Position numbers and translations under genes: made by a program
Assembly (NCBI GenBank): GCA_020638065.1
Contig: JACKJG010000009.1
Coordinates: forward strand, 62,001 to 126,000
From: Hyphomicrobiaceae bacterium
GTDB lineage: Bacteria > Pseudomonadota > Alphaproteobacteria > Rhizobiales > Devosiaceae
Reading direction: 5' to 3'
DNA length: 64,000 nucleotides
In this document: piece after piece, positions 27,607-35,515 of the stretch
Layout: every line of letters starts with the position of its first letter
How positions within the stretch are numbered: the first letter of the stretch is position 1
Notes under the pieces: model-generated
Databases searched by the model: none
Seen by the model: the letters and a program-made list of their open reading frames with translations, nothing else
Told to the model about the DNA's origin: nothing

Positions 27607-28937
27607 ATACAGGTTCGGCCAAGCGGCGTCCGTCGATCACCTGGCGGCTGGTGGTGGGTCTGAGCGTTTTCACCGGCATCTTGTGGCTGGGGGCGGCGGC
27701 CATCGCGCTTTCCGTGCTCAACGCGGAATTGACCGAGACTTTCGATCAGTTGCTCGAGCAAAGTGCTTACCGGTTGCTTCCGCTGGCCTTGCACGACATG
27801 CGCGAACGCGATGAAATTCAGGAAACGCGCATTCCGGAACTCAGTCTCAACGATGAATTGTCCTTTTCTTACGTGGTGCGTGACCCAAATGGCAGGATCA
27901 TCATCAGTTCGCAAAATGCCGAGACCTATCTTATCCCGGCCAATCCCCCGGAGGGCTTTTTCGATGTGGGTGACCGCCGCGCGATGACCTTGACCGACAG
28001 GCGATCGGGTTTTGCCATCGTGGTGATGGAAGCGTCCGGGCACCGGCAGCGTACGCTAGCCGAGGCCGCCGGTACTCTGCTCTGGCCGTTGACGGCGCTA
28101 GTGCCCCTCATTGCGGCGGGCATCTGGTTTGCGGTGCGGCTGGCCATGCGCCCGGTCGGGCGGTTGCGTGCGGAAATTGCGGAGCGTGGCGAACGTAATC
28201 TGGAGCGGATCAGCGCCGAGGGGCATCCGCGGGAATTGGCGCCGATCGCCGAGGAACTGGCGAGCCTGTTCGAACGATTGAAGGCCGCGCTCGACGCGGA
28301 ACGTGCTTTTGCGGCCACGAGCGCGCATGAATTGCGCACCCCGATCGCGGGAGCGCTGGCGCAGGCGCAGCAATTGGCCAGCGAACTCAAGGATCCGGGC
28401 AGCGCCCACCGGGTCGATGCGATCGTCGCGTCCTTGCGGCGTCTGTCCAACATGTCGGAAAAGCTTTTGCAGACGGCGCGGGCCGATGCCGGGTTTGCCC
28501 GCACCGATGCGGCCTCCGACATGTTGCCGGTGCTCAAGCTTTTGGCCCGCGAACCGCTGCCGCGGGGAAATGTGGTCGAACTGCAGATCGAGGAAGGCGC
28601 GGATCTCGTGTTGCCGGTCAACAAGGACGCGTTCGGGATGGCGATCGCCAACCTTTTGCAGAATGCCTCCAATCACGGCGAGAAGGGTGCGCCGGTCAGG
28701 GTTGTGGCGGGACCGGGAAAAGTGGTTGCCGTCATCAATCAGGGCGCAATTGTCGATCAGGCCATTCTGAACAAGCTCGGCCAGCGCTTCGTGCGCGGCG
28801 AAACCGAGGCGGATGGAACCGGCCTTGGTCTCTCACTGGTGCGCACGATCATGGAACAGACTGGCGGGCGGCTGGAGCTTTTGTCTCCGGCGAACGGAAT
28901 GCCGAACGGATTCGAAGCGCGACTGATCTGGGAATAA
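27603..28937 (+). CDS. sensor histidine kinase
   Basis: A 444-residue membrane kinase with helices near 15-38 and 158-180 flanking a ~120-residue periplasmic sensor, a HAMP-like stretch, a HisKA domain with phosphoacceptor His242 (ATSAHELRTPIAG) and an ATPase domain with N-box NLLQNASNHG and G2 box GTGLGLSLV. The G1 box, normally DNGPG, reads INQGA, so the Asp that contacts adenine is missing. Kinase strength may therefore be altered. Translationally coupled to the response regulator. The signal could be redox or metal related, given the regulated operon, but nothing in the sensor proves it. Confidence 0.92.
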   Translation: MNTGSAKRRPSITWRLVVGLSVFTGILWLGAAAIALSVLNAELTETFDQLLEQSAYRLLPLALHDMRERDEIQETRIPELSLNDELSFSYVVRDPNGRIIISSQNAETYLIPANPPEGFFDVGDRRAMTLTDRRSGFAIVVMEASGHRQRTLAEAAGTLLWPLTALVPLIAAGIWFAVRLAMRPVGRLRAEIAERGERNLERISAEGHPRELAPIAEELASLFERLKAALDAERAFAATSAHELRTPIAGALAQAQQLASELKDPGSAHRVDAIVASLRRLSNMSEKLLQTARADAGFARTDAASDMLPVLKLLAREPLPRGNVVELQIEEGADLVLPVNKDAFGMAIANLLQNASNHGEKGAPVRVVAGPGKVVAVINQGAIVDQAILNKLGQRFVRGETEADGTGLGLSLVRTIMEQTGGRLELLSPANGMPNGFEARLIWE

Positions 28938-29011
28938 TCTCCGGCCGGGGACACAAGAAGTTCTTGATTGCGGGCTAAGGCAGGTGCGCCGCACCGGATG
29001 AAAGCTCGAAG

Positions 29012-29623
29012 ATGGAACGTGACAACGAGGATCGGAATTCAACCTTGCCGAAACGGCTAAAGGTCATTGGCGGACATCACGGTACCGGGGCCATCGTCGT
29101 GCGCCTGGCGAAGGCCAAGGGCTATCAGGTAACGATATTCGAAGGCGATGTGCTCGATTTCGATCAGGTCAAACAGCAGATCCGCGACGTCGATGCCGTC
29201 ATATCGCTGCTTGGACCGCGCAAGGATTCGGTGCCCGACCTCTGTTCGCACGGCATGCAAAACATAGTTTCAGTGATGGCGGCCAACAAGGTGAAGCGAC
29301 TGGTGCAGGTGACCGGGGCGATGATCGGACATCCGCGAAACCGGTTGGGTCTGGTTTACAGATTGATCCTTGCGACTGTGCCCGATTCCATGATGGCGGA
29401 CCGGCGTCTGCAGGAAAAGATCGTGATGCAAAGCGGGCTCGACTGGACGCTGATCCGGCCCACACGCCTCTCCGATGATCCCGCCAGAGGCGTCTGGCGC
29501 GACGGAATCGACGAAAAGGTGGGCGCCTTCGCTCATATTGCCCGGGCCGACGTGGCCGAAGCCGCCCTCAGGGCCTTGGCAGACGCGCGCAGCATCGGCA
29601 AGGCGCTGACCCTGCAATACTGA
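29012..29623 (+). CDS. NAD(P)H-binding Rossmann protein, compact
   Basis: A 203-residue protein of the NAD(P)-binding (NmrA/YwnB-like) family. The glycine motif is KVIGGHHGTGAIVVRLAK, followed by FEGDVLDFDQVKQQIRDVDAVISLLG, VKRLVQVTGAMIG, a YRLIL segment and LDWTLIRPTRLSDDP. The usual ~15-20 residues between the first alpha-helix and 'EGDVLD', holding the Arg that reads the NADPH phosphate, are missing, so cofactor use is doubtful. The start at 29012 has only a weak ribosome site. No obvious operon partner. Confidence 0.78.
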   Translation: MERDNEDRNSTLPKRLKVIGGHHGTGAIVVRLAKAKGYQVTIFEGDVLDFDQVKQQIRDVDAVISLLGPRKDSVPDLCSHGMQNIVSVMAANKVKRLVQVTGAMIGHPRNRLGLVYRLILATVPDSMMADRRLQEKIVMQSGLDWTLIRPTRLSDDPARGVWRDGIDEKVGAFAHIARADVAEAALRALADARSIGKALTLQY

Positions 29624-29695
29624 ACAGGATCGAATCGAAGGCGATCCGCGACGGCAGATCGGGTCAGATCGAAATGGTCCTGAAGAGCAGAAATT

Positions 29696-29770
29696 TGGAG
29701 CGGGCGATGAGATTCGAACTCACGACATCAACCTTGGCAAGGTTGCGCTCTACCCCTGAGCTACGCCCGC
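29696..29770 (-). tRNA. tRNA-Gly (anticodon GCC)
   Basis: The reverse strand folds as a 75-nt cloverleaf including an encoded 3' CCA: acceptor arms GCGGGCG / CGCCCGC, D-arm with GCTCAGGGGTAGAGC, anticodon stem AACCT/AGGTT-like around TTGCCAA (anticodon GCC) and T-arm GTTCGAATC. It lies in a gap between a Rossmann protein and the thioredoxin gene. Confidence 0.96.
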
Positions 29771-29982
29771 GCCCCGTGCCGCTTTCGTTTGGCTTGTCCG
29801 CTGCGGCATCATGTGCCCAAAGCGTCTTTGGCCTTCAAACGTTGCGACCGGGCGCCTATATGCCGAATCGGATTTTCAATTGCAACACATTTCTCGATTG
29901 ACGGATTCTCGCATAGACTAGGCCGGAATGATCGGGAATCGGCCGCTTTTGGCGGCCAAAACAGATGAAAAGGGTTCACATC

Positions 29983-30915
29983 ATGCAAATGGGTAATGCC
30001 GCCGAGGCGGCAACCGATCTGGTCAAGGAATCGGATACGGCCAGCTTCCAGGCCGACGTGCTGGATGCGTCGCGCGAGGTTCCGGTTCTGGTCGATTTCT
30101 GGGCGCCGTGGTGCGGCCCGTGCCGCCAGCTCGGACCGGCCATCGAAAAGGTGGTCAAGGGCGAGAACGGCAAGGTTAAACTGGTCAAGATCAATGTCGA
30201 CGAAAACCAGGCGCTGGCCGGGCAGATGGGGGTCCGGTCCATCCCGGCCGTCTTTGCCTTTGCCGGTGGCCAGCCGGTCGACGGCTTCATGGGGGCACTG
30301 CCCGAAAGCGAGATCAAGCGGTTCATTGAGGGCGTACTGAGCAAGGCGCCGGCCAATGATGCGGCGCCCGAGGAAAGTGATCTTGACGTGCAGGTGCGCC
30401 AGGCTCTCGAGATGGCAGAAGGCGCCTATGCCGAGGGCGCGGTGGACCAGGCCGGGCAAATCTATCAATTGGTGCTGCAGCAGGCGCCGGACAATGCGAA
30501 GGCGCTGATCGGGCTGGCACGCTGTTTGCTCGATCTCGGCGAAATCGAAGGCGCTGCCGAAGTTCTGAGCCAGATCAAACCCGAGGAACAGAGCGGCGAA
30601 GCGTTCGATGCCGTGAAAAAGGCGGTCGGCCTTGCCGAGGAAGCGGCAAAGCTCGGCGATGCCGGCGCGCTCGCGCAAAAGATCGAGGCCGATCCCGATG
30701 ACCATCAGGCGCGGATCGATCTGGCCATCGTGCTCAGTGCCAAGGGTGATCGCGTCGGTGCGGCCGAAGCACTGGTGGCCAGCATCAAGCGTGACCGGGA
30801 ATGGAGCGAGGCGGCAGCCCGCAAGAAGCTTCTCGAGTTTTTCGACAGCTGGGGTCCGGCCGATCCCGCAAGCGTGAAGGGAAGGCGTTTGCTTTCGAGC
30901 GTGCTTTTCTCGTAG
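29983..30915 (+). CDS. thioredoxin-domain co-chaperone (YbbN/CnoX-like)
   Basis: A ~310-residue protein. The N-terminal thioredoxin domain (about 20-120) has the redox motif FWAPWCGPCRQLGPA and cis-Pro segment VRSIPAVFAF. The rest is helical tetratricopeptide-like (ALEMAEGAYAEGAVDQAGQI, ALIGLARCLLDLGEIEGAAEV). This is the CnoX/YbbN layout: a redox-active holdase that protects substrates from oxidation and hands them to GroEL or DnaK. The WCGPC cysteines are both present. AAGGG precedes ATG 29983; an in-frame ATG at 29965 is possible but has no ribosome site. Followed by LON-domain and Trm112 genes in the same direction. Confidence 0.88.
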   Translation: MQMGNAAEAATDLVKESDTASFQADVLDASREVPVLVDFWAPWCGPCRQLGPAIEKVVKGENGKVKLVKINVDENQALAGQMGVRSIPAVFAFAGGQPVDGFMGALPESEIKRFIEGVLSKAPANDAAPEESDLDVQVRQALEMAEGAYAEGAVDQAGQIYQLVLQQAPDNAKALIGLARCLLDLGEIEGAAEVLSQIKPEEQSGEAFDAVKKAVGLAEEAAKLGDAGALAQKIEADPDDHQARIDLAIVLSAKGDRVGAAEALVASIKRDREWSEAAARKKLLEFFDSWGPADPASVKGRRLLSSVLFS

Positions 30916-30927
30916 GTTTGCTCCATC

Positions 30928-31593
30928 GTGACGCGTAAACCCAAAAGCATCGAAAACGTACCACACAGCGTGCCGCTCTTTCCCTTGAGTGGCGCGCTCC
31001 TGTTCCCGCGCCTGCAATCGCCGTTGCAGATATTCGAGCCGCGCTATCTGCAATTGGTGGACGACGTTCTGGCGGGAGACCGGCTGATCGGCATGATCCA
31101 GCCCGAGGCGACCGACAAGGAAAGCCCGGAAGGCCGCGATGCGCCTCTCAGACGGGTAGGCACGCTCGGCTATCTCGTTCATTTCGAAGAGATCGGCGAC
31201 GACCGCTATCTGATCGGGCTCGAAGGGGTGAGCCGGTTCGATCTCGGCGACGAAATTGCCTGCGATACGCCCTACCGGCAGGCCGGCATTTCGGTATCGC
31301 GGTTTCACAGCGATTTCGACAAGGTCAGCCCGACGCGCGGTGTCGACCGGCAGCGCTTCATCGAGGTGATGCGCTCCTATATCGATTTTCTCGACATGGA
31401 GATCGACTGGGACGAGGTGGAACAGACGGACACAGCCGATCTGGTCAATCTGGGCTGTATGCTGAGCCCCTATGGGCCTTCGGAAAAGCAGTTGCTTTTG
31501 GAAACGGTATCGCTTTCGGAGCGGGCCGAAACGCTTCTGGCGCTTGTCGAAATGGAAATGGCGCAGGCGCAGTCTGGCACGATCCTGCAATGA
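30928..31593 (+). CDS. LON peptidase N-terminal (substrate-binding) domain protein
   Basis: A 221-residue stand-alone LON substrate-binding domain without ATPase or protease parts. Typical start: VPLFPLSGALLFPRLQSPLQIFEPRYLQLVDD, then GTLGYLVHFEEIGDDRYLIGLEGVSRF. Function is unknown; members often sit next to ybbN, as here (12-nt gap). The start is GTG 30928. Its last 4 nt overlap the Trm112 gene, so co-translation is likely. Confidence 0.9.
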   Translation: MTRKPKSIENVPHSVPLFPLSGALLFPRLQSPLQIFEPRYLQLVDDVLAGDRLIGMIQPEATDKESPEGRDAPLRRVGTLGYLVHFEEIGDDRYLIGLEGVSRFDLGDEIACDTPYRQAGISVSRFHSDFDKVSPTRGVDRQRFIEVMRSYIDFLDMEIDWDEVEQTDTADLVNLGCMLSPYGPSEKQLLLETVSLSERAETLLALVEMEMAQAQSGTILQ

Positions 31594-31862
31594 GCGAGAC
31601 AAAACCGGATTCTCAAAAAGAACCCGTGCCGTTCGACCCGCGGGTCATGCAGATGCTCGTTTGTCCACTGACCAAGACCCAACTCGAACTGGACAAGGAA
31701 CGTTGCGAGCTGATTTCCCATGCGGCGCGGCTGGCTTTTCCGATCCGCAAGGGTATTCCGCTCCTATATGTCGGTGAAGCGCGGCATCTGACCGACGAAG
31801 AGGTCAATGCCCGCCGTCACCGGGCCCATGAGGGTGAAACCGGCGACATGTCCGCCGAGTGA
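31590..31862 (+). CDS. Trm112 family protein
   Basis: A 90-residue protein with the Trm112/YcaR pattern: DPRVMQMLVCPLTKTQLELD, then ELISHAARLAFPIRKGIPLLYVGEAR. Eukaryotic Trm112 is a methyltransferase partner; the bacterial role is not settled. Only one cysteine (LVCP) of the expected zinc-binding set remains, so metal binding is unlikely. Start codon overlaps the LON-domain gene; the stop abuts that of the convergent hydroxylase. Confidence 0.87.
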   Translation: MSETKPDSQKEPVPFDPRVMQMLVCPLTKTQLELDKERCELISHAARLAFPIRKGIPLLYVGEARHLTDEEVNARRHRAHEGETGDMSAE

Positions 31863-33125
31863 CTAGATTACCTGTCCGCGCATCAGTTTCGGGCTGGTTC
31901 CGCCGGCCGCAGCGGCATGGCGGATCAGGCCGGTCTTGATCGGGCCGAGCCGGTCGACCACGCCCAGACCGAAGTCACGGGCGGCGCGAAGTACCGGATT
32001 GTCGTTTGAAAACAGGCGATTGAGACCATCGGTCATGCCCGCCATCAGGGCGGTGTCGCGTCGGCGCCAGGATTGATAGGTCAGAAGCATTTGCGGATCG
32101 CCGGCTTCCTGTCCCCGGCGCAGGGCATCAACGATGAGTTCGGCCAGTGCCGCGACGTCGGCAAGGCCAAGATTGAGCCCTTGTCCGGCGATCGGATGCA
32201 CGACATGGGCGGCATCTCCGATCAGGGCAAGGCGCGGGCCGCTCATCTTTTTGGCCAGCCTGAGGGCAAGCGGGAAGGCCTGAATGGGTTCGAGCAGGGT
32301 GACCTCACCCAGCGTGTGGCCGGTTTCGTTCTCGATCAGCCGGGCCTGCTCGTCCTGACTGAGCGCCTTGATCGCTTCGACCCGTTCCGTGCGTTCTGTC
32401 CAGACCAGTGAGGAGCGATTGTCACTCAGAGGCAGGCTCGCGAAAGGACCTGCAGGGCGGAAATGCTCGAAGGCCGTGTTGTTGTGTGGCAGAGAATGGG
32501 CGATCGTGGTGACCAGCCCGGATTGCTTGTAGTCGTGCTCGAAGGTGCCGATGCCGGCGAGGTCCCGAAGTTTGGAACGGCCGGAATCCGCGGCGATCAC
32601 CAGACTTGCATAGAGTACATCACCCGATGCGAAGCGCAGTTCGGCAGCGCCGCCAGTGCCGTCGAAGCCTGTGACTTCGGCGCCATCGATCAGGGTCACG
32701 CGATCTTTGGTGAACCCGATCAACGCGCCCATCAGGTCACGGTTGGGCACCATGTGGGCGAAGGGACGGCCCGGAACCACATCGCCATCGAAACTGAGGA
32801 ACAGGGGACGTGAAAGGTCAGGCGTATCGGAATCGGTGATGCGCATATGATCGATGGGCGCCGCATTGGCGGTCATCTCGTCCCAAAGCCCCAGGGTCTC
32901 ATACATGCGCGAGACGCCGGCGGCCAAAGCAAAGGAGCGGGCATCGTTGGGCACGCTGAAGGGTTTCTTGTCGCAAACGCAGACGGAAATATCGTCCATC
33001 GAGGCGACGAGAGCTGCGGCCATGCTCAATCCATTTGGCCCGCCTCCGACGATGATGACGTCATAAGGGTTTTTTGGGCTTCCCTTTTCGGGATTGTCCT
33101 GGGCTGCCCTTTTTGCGCCGGACAT
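31863..33125 (-). CDS. UbiH/UbiF-family FAD-dependent hydroxylase
   Basis: A 420-residue flavoprotein monooxygenase of the ubiquinone-biosynthesis hydroxylase family. FAD motifs are YDVIIVGGGPNGLSMAAALV near the N-terminus and LIGDAAHVVHPIAGQGLNLGLADV near residue 300. Expected role: one of the ring hydroxylations of ubiquinone; which carbon cannot be said. ATG 33125 follows AAGGGG; the frame extends 20 codons further up without support. The N-terminal ~20 residues are polar and extra. Confidence 0.88.
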   Translation of the reverse strand: MSGAKRAAQDNPEKGSPKNPYDVIIVGGGPNGLSMAAALVASMDDISVCVCDKKPFSVPNDARSFALAAGVSRMYETLGLWDEMTANAAPIDHMRITDSDTPDLSRPLFLSFDGDVVPGRPFAHMVPNRDLMGALIGFTKDRVTLIDGAEVTGFDGTGGAAELRFASGDVLYASLVIAADSGRSKLRDLAGIGTFEHDYKQSGLVTTIAHSLPHNNTAFEHFRPAGPFASLPLSDNRSSLVWTERTERVEAIKALSQDEQARLIENETGHTLGEVTLLEPIQAFPLALRLAKKMSGPRLALIGDAAHVVHPIAGQGLNLGLADVAALAELIVDALRRGQEAGDPQMLLTYQSWRRRDTALMAGMTDGLNRLFSNDNPVLRAARDFGLGVVDRLGPIKTGLIRHAAAAGGTSPKLMRGQVI

Positions 33126-33207
33126 GGCTTTACCCCTTCGTTTTTCGATCATTCGGCAATGTGCGCCTTTGCAAGCAAATGGCAAGTCCCAGAGTGCCGC
33201 ACACAGA

Positions 33208-33224
33208 TGCGCACTTTTTGTGCA
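33208..33224. promoter_or_regulatory. NtrC-like enhancer site upstream of glnK-amtB pair 1
   Basis: TGCGCA-N5-TGTGCA, matching the 6-5-6 layout of NtrC sites (TGCACC-N5-GGTGCA). It lies about 130 bp upstream of the -24 element at 33343, the usual enhancer distance. Confidence 0.55.
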
Positions 33225-33340
33225 GACGTTTTGTGTCTGCGTAATTTATGAGCATATTATGACAGCATGGCTGACAGAGCATATTTCAGCTGCGTGAAAA
33301 TGAGTCACAGAGTCAGTGGGTTAGTATGGTTAACAAAAGG

Positions 33341-33356
33341 TTGGCACGGCTTTTGA
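33341..33356 (+). promoter_or_regulatory. sigma-54 (-24/-12) promoter candidate for glnK 1
   Basis: TTGGCACGGCTTTTGA: a consensus -24 box (TGGCACG) and a -12 box TTGA instead of TTGC with correct GG-N10-G spacing. It is 52 nt before the glnK start. Confidence 0.65.
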
Positions 33357-33407
33357 GTCTTTGGTGGGCAACCTAAGCAAATTAGGGGGCAAACCAAAGG
33401 AGTAATG

Positions 33408-33746
33408 ATGAAGCTTGTGGTTGCAATCATCAAACCGTCCCGGATCGAGGACGTGCGTCAAGCGCTCAACGCGCTGGATGTGCACGGAATGACCGTGACG
33501 GAAGTCAAGGGGTACGGGCGGCAGAAGGGCCATTCGGAAATCTATCGCGGCACGGAATATGCCGTGCATTTCCTGCCAAAGCTGAAAATGGAGATCGCCG
33601 TTGACGATGCGCAGGTCGAAGCCGTTTCGACCGCCATCAAGGATTCCGCCCAGACCGGCCGGATCGGCGACGGCAAGATCTTCGTTCTCGATCTCGAGGC
33701 CGTTACCCGCATCCGTACGGGCGAAACCGGCGCCGCAGCGCTCTAG
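33408..33746 (+). CDS. glnK: PII nitrogen regulatory protein GlnK (copy 1)
   Basis: A 112-residue PII protein that senses ATP/ADP and 2-oxoglutarate and gates the ammonium channel. It has MKLVVAIIKPSRIEDVRQAL, the T-loop GYGRQKGHSEIYRGTEY with the uridylylatable Tyr51, and the B-loop TGRIGDGKIFV. Of two adjacent ATGs the second (33408) is 5 nt from AAGGAG and gives the canonical N-terminus. It is followed after 30 nt by amtB, the standard glnK-amtB operon, with an upstream sigma-54 promoter and NtrC-like site that predict induction under nitrogen limitation. Confidence 0.96.
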   Translation: MKLVVAIIKPSRIEDVRQALNALDVHGMTVTEVKGYGRQKGHSEIYRGTEYAVHFLPKLKMEIAVDDAQVEAVSTAIKDSAQTGRIGDGKIFVLDLEAVTRIRTGETGAAAL

Positions 33747-33776
33747 AACGCTCAGCCAAATCGACTGGAGACAACA

Positions 33777-35099
33777 ATGAAACTAATCAAACTTCCTCAA
33801 CTCGCAGGTGCGGCGCTTCTGGCCAGCGTGGCCATGGCTCTGCCGGCACTGGGCCAGGAAGAGGCAGCGGCCGAAGTGGTTGAAATGGTTCCTGACTATG
33901 TGCCCATCTTCAACACGGTCCTGTTCCTCGTCATGGGCTTTTTGGTCATGTGGATGGCGGCCGGGTTCGCCATGCTGGAAATGGGCCTGGTCCGTTCCAA
34001 GAACGCGTCCATGCAGGGCCTCAAGAACGTGGCCATTTATGCCTTCGCCGGACTGATGTTCTGGCTGGTGGGCTATTCGCTCATGTATGTCGGTGTGTCC
34101 GATCATGGCGGCTGGTTCGGCACGTTTGCACCCTACAATTTCCCCGAACCGGGGGCTGATCCGTCCGAGGCAGGCTATTCGGTTGCATCCGACTGGTTCT
34201 TCCAGATGGTGTTCTGCGCCACCGCCGCCTCGATCGTTTCGGGCACGGTTGCCGAGCGCGTGAAACTCTGGCCGTTCATGATCTTCACGATCATCCTGAC
34301 TGGCATCATGTATCCGATCACTGGCTCCTGGCAGTGGGGCGGCGGCTGGCTGAGCGAAATGGGCTTTTCCGATTTCGCCGGTTCGACGCTGGTGCACTCG
34401 GTCGGTGGCTGGGCGGCGATTGCCGGTGCCCTGATCATCGGTGCGCGCAAGGGCAAGTTCGAAGGCGGCAAGGTCAACCCGATGCCGGCATCCAACGTTC
34501 CGCTCGCGGTGCTCGGCACGTTCATCCTCTGGCTCGGCTGGTTCGGCTTCAATGGCGGTTCGCAGCTGGCGCTCGGCACGATTGCCGATGCCGGCGACGT
34601 CAGCCGCATTTTCGCCAACACCAACATCGCCGCTGCCGCCGGTGCGGCGACCGTGATGATCCTGTTGCAGATCATCTACAAGAAGGTCGACGTGACCATG
34701 GTGCTCAACGGCGCCCTGGCGGGTCTGGTCGGCATCACGGCCGAACCGCTCTTCCCGAGCGTTCCGGTTGCGATCTTCGTCGGCGCAGTTGCCGGCGTCA
34801 TCGTGGTGGTCGGTGTGCCGCTTCTGGACAAGCTGAAGATCGACGACGTGGTCGGCGCCATTCCGGTGCACCTGCTTGCAGGTATCTGGGGCACCTTCAT
34901 CGTGCCGCTCAGCAATCCGGGCACCAGCTATGTCACGCAGCTGATCGGTATCGTGGCCATTGGCGCCTTCACGCTGGTCGTTTCGGCCGTGGTCTGGTTC
35001 GTCCTCAAGCTCACCATGGGTGTGCGGGTTAACGAGGACGACGAGGCAATCGGTCTCGACAAGGCGGAGATTGGCGTCGAAGCCTATCCGGAATTCTAG
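33777..35099 (+). CDS. amtB: ammonium transporter AmtB (copy 1)
   Basis: A 440-residue ammonium channel with a cleavable signal peptide (LASVAMALPALGQ) and 11 membrane helices. Conserved features are GFAMLEMGLVRSKN, the Asp of DFAGSTLVHSVGG with the first pore His, and the second pore His in AIPVHLLAGIWGTF. It belongs to a different Amt subgroup from the copy at 35872 (GFAMLE versus GLALFYGG at helix 1), so this is not a simple recent duplication. GGAGACAAC precedes the ATG. Regulated with glnK copy 1. Confidence 0.95.
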   Translation: MKLIKLPQLAGAALLASVAMALPALGQEEAAAEVVEMVPDYVPIFNTVLFLVMGFLVMWMAAGFAMLEMGLVRSKNASMQGLKNVAIYAFAGLMFWLVGYSLMYVGVSDHGGWFGTFAPYNFPEPGADPSEAGYSVASDWFFQMVFCATAASIVSGTVAERVKLWPFMIFTIILTGIMYPITGSWQWGGGWLSEMGFSDFAGSTLVHSVGGWAAIAGALIIGARKGKFEGGKVNPMPASNVPLAVLGTFILWLGWFGFNGGSQLALGTIADAGDVSRIFANTNIAAAAGAATVMILLQIIYKKVDVTMVLNGALAGLVGITAEPLFPSVPVAIFVGAVAGVIVVVGVPLLDKLKIDDVVGAIPVHLLAGIWGTFIVPLSNPGTSYVTQLIGIVAIGAFTLVVSAVVWFVLKLTMGVRVNEDDEAIGLDKAEIGVEAYPEF

Positions 35100-35119
35100 C
35101 GAATTCCTCTCACGAAGCG

Positions 35120-35152
35120 CGCGCCCGGCTTACTCCTCCCTGGCCGGGCGCG
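35120..35152 (+). terminator. hairpin after amtB copy 1
   Basis: CGCGCCCGGC (35120-35129) and GCCGGGCGCG (35143-35152) form a perfect 10-bp stem with a 13-nt loop 20 nt after the amtB stop; a second weaker stem (GAAGCG/CGCTTC) extends it. No T-run follows, so termination efficiency is uncertain. Confidence 0.55.
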
Positions 35153-35287
35153 TCGCGCTTCTCGATCGATCATGATTGAGTGTGGCGTGCAGCTTGCGGT
35201 CTCTCTCCTGTCCCACCCAGGAGCGGCCCTCGGGCTTCCCACTCGCAAATACCGCGGGCTGCACACCCCTCCCAATCAGCAAGATCC

Positions 35288-35319
35288 GGGCAGTCTGTTC
35301 CCTGGCGAACAGACTGCCC
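35288..35319. other. perfect 13-bp hairpin in the amtB1-glnK2 intergenic region
   Basis: GGGCAGTCTGTTC (35288-35300) and its inverse GAACAGACTGCCC (35307-35319) with a 6-nt loop. The 416-bp gap 35100-35515 holds, in order, the amtB1 terminator-like hairpin, ~130 nt without recognisable features, this hairpin, an NtrC-like site and the sigma-54 promoter of glnK 2. Short open frames across it overlap each other and lack ribosome sites. The hairpin may end an unannotated small RNA; that is speculative. Confidence 0.55.
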
Positions 35320-35345
35320 ATATTCTTTGCGAAAACGGACATATC

Positions 35346-35362
35346 TGCACACAAAATGTGCA
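35346..35362. promoter_or_regulatory. NtrC-like enhancer site upstream of glnK-amtB pair 2
   Basis: TGCACA-N5-TGTGCA with perfectly symmetrical arms, the same half-sites and spacing as the candidate at 33208. It lies about 94 bp upstream of the -24 element at 35448. Confidence 0.65.
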
Positions 35363-35445
35363 ACTGCGCTTACCGGTTTCGCGACATGCCGTATTTTGAA
35401 GTGTTAACACACTGATAAGACTTGTAGAATCCGAATTACGGGAAT

Positions 35446-35461
35446 CTGGCACGAGTCTTGT
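35446..35461 (+). promoter_or_regulatory. sigma-54 (-24/-12) promoter candidate for glnK 2
   Basis: CTGGCACGAGTCTTGT: consensus -24 box TGGCACG and a -12 box TTGT in place of TTGC, with the correct 10-bp spacing, 55 nt before the glnK 2 start. Confidence 0.65.
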
Positions 35462-35515
35462 GAATCCCTCTCCGCCACTTGCGGGTCAGGTTTTGTCAAA
35501 CAGAGGGAAGCAGAG

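Noticed and set aside
35165..35415. Several overlapping 60-80-codon open frames between amtB 1 and glnK 2
   Set aside because: They overlap each other on both strands, cross the hairpin, NtrC site and promoter, and lack ribosome sites or recognisable sequence.
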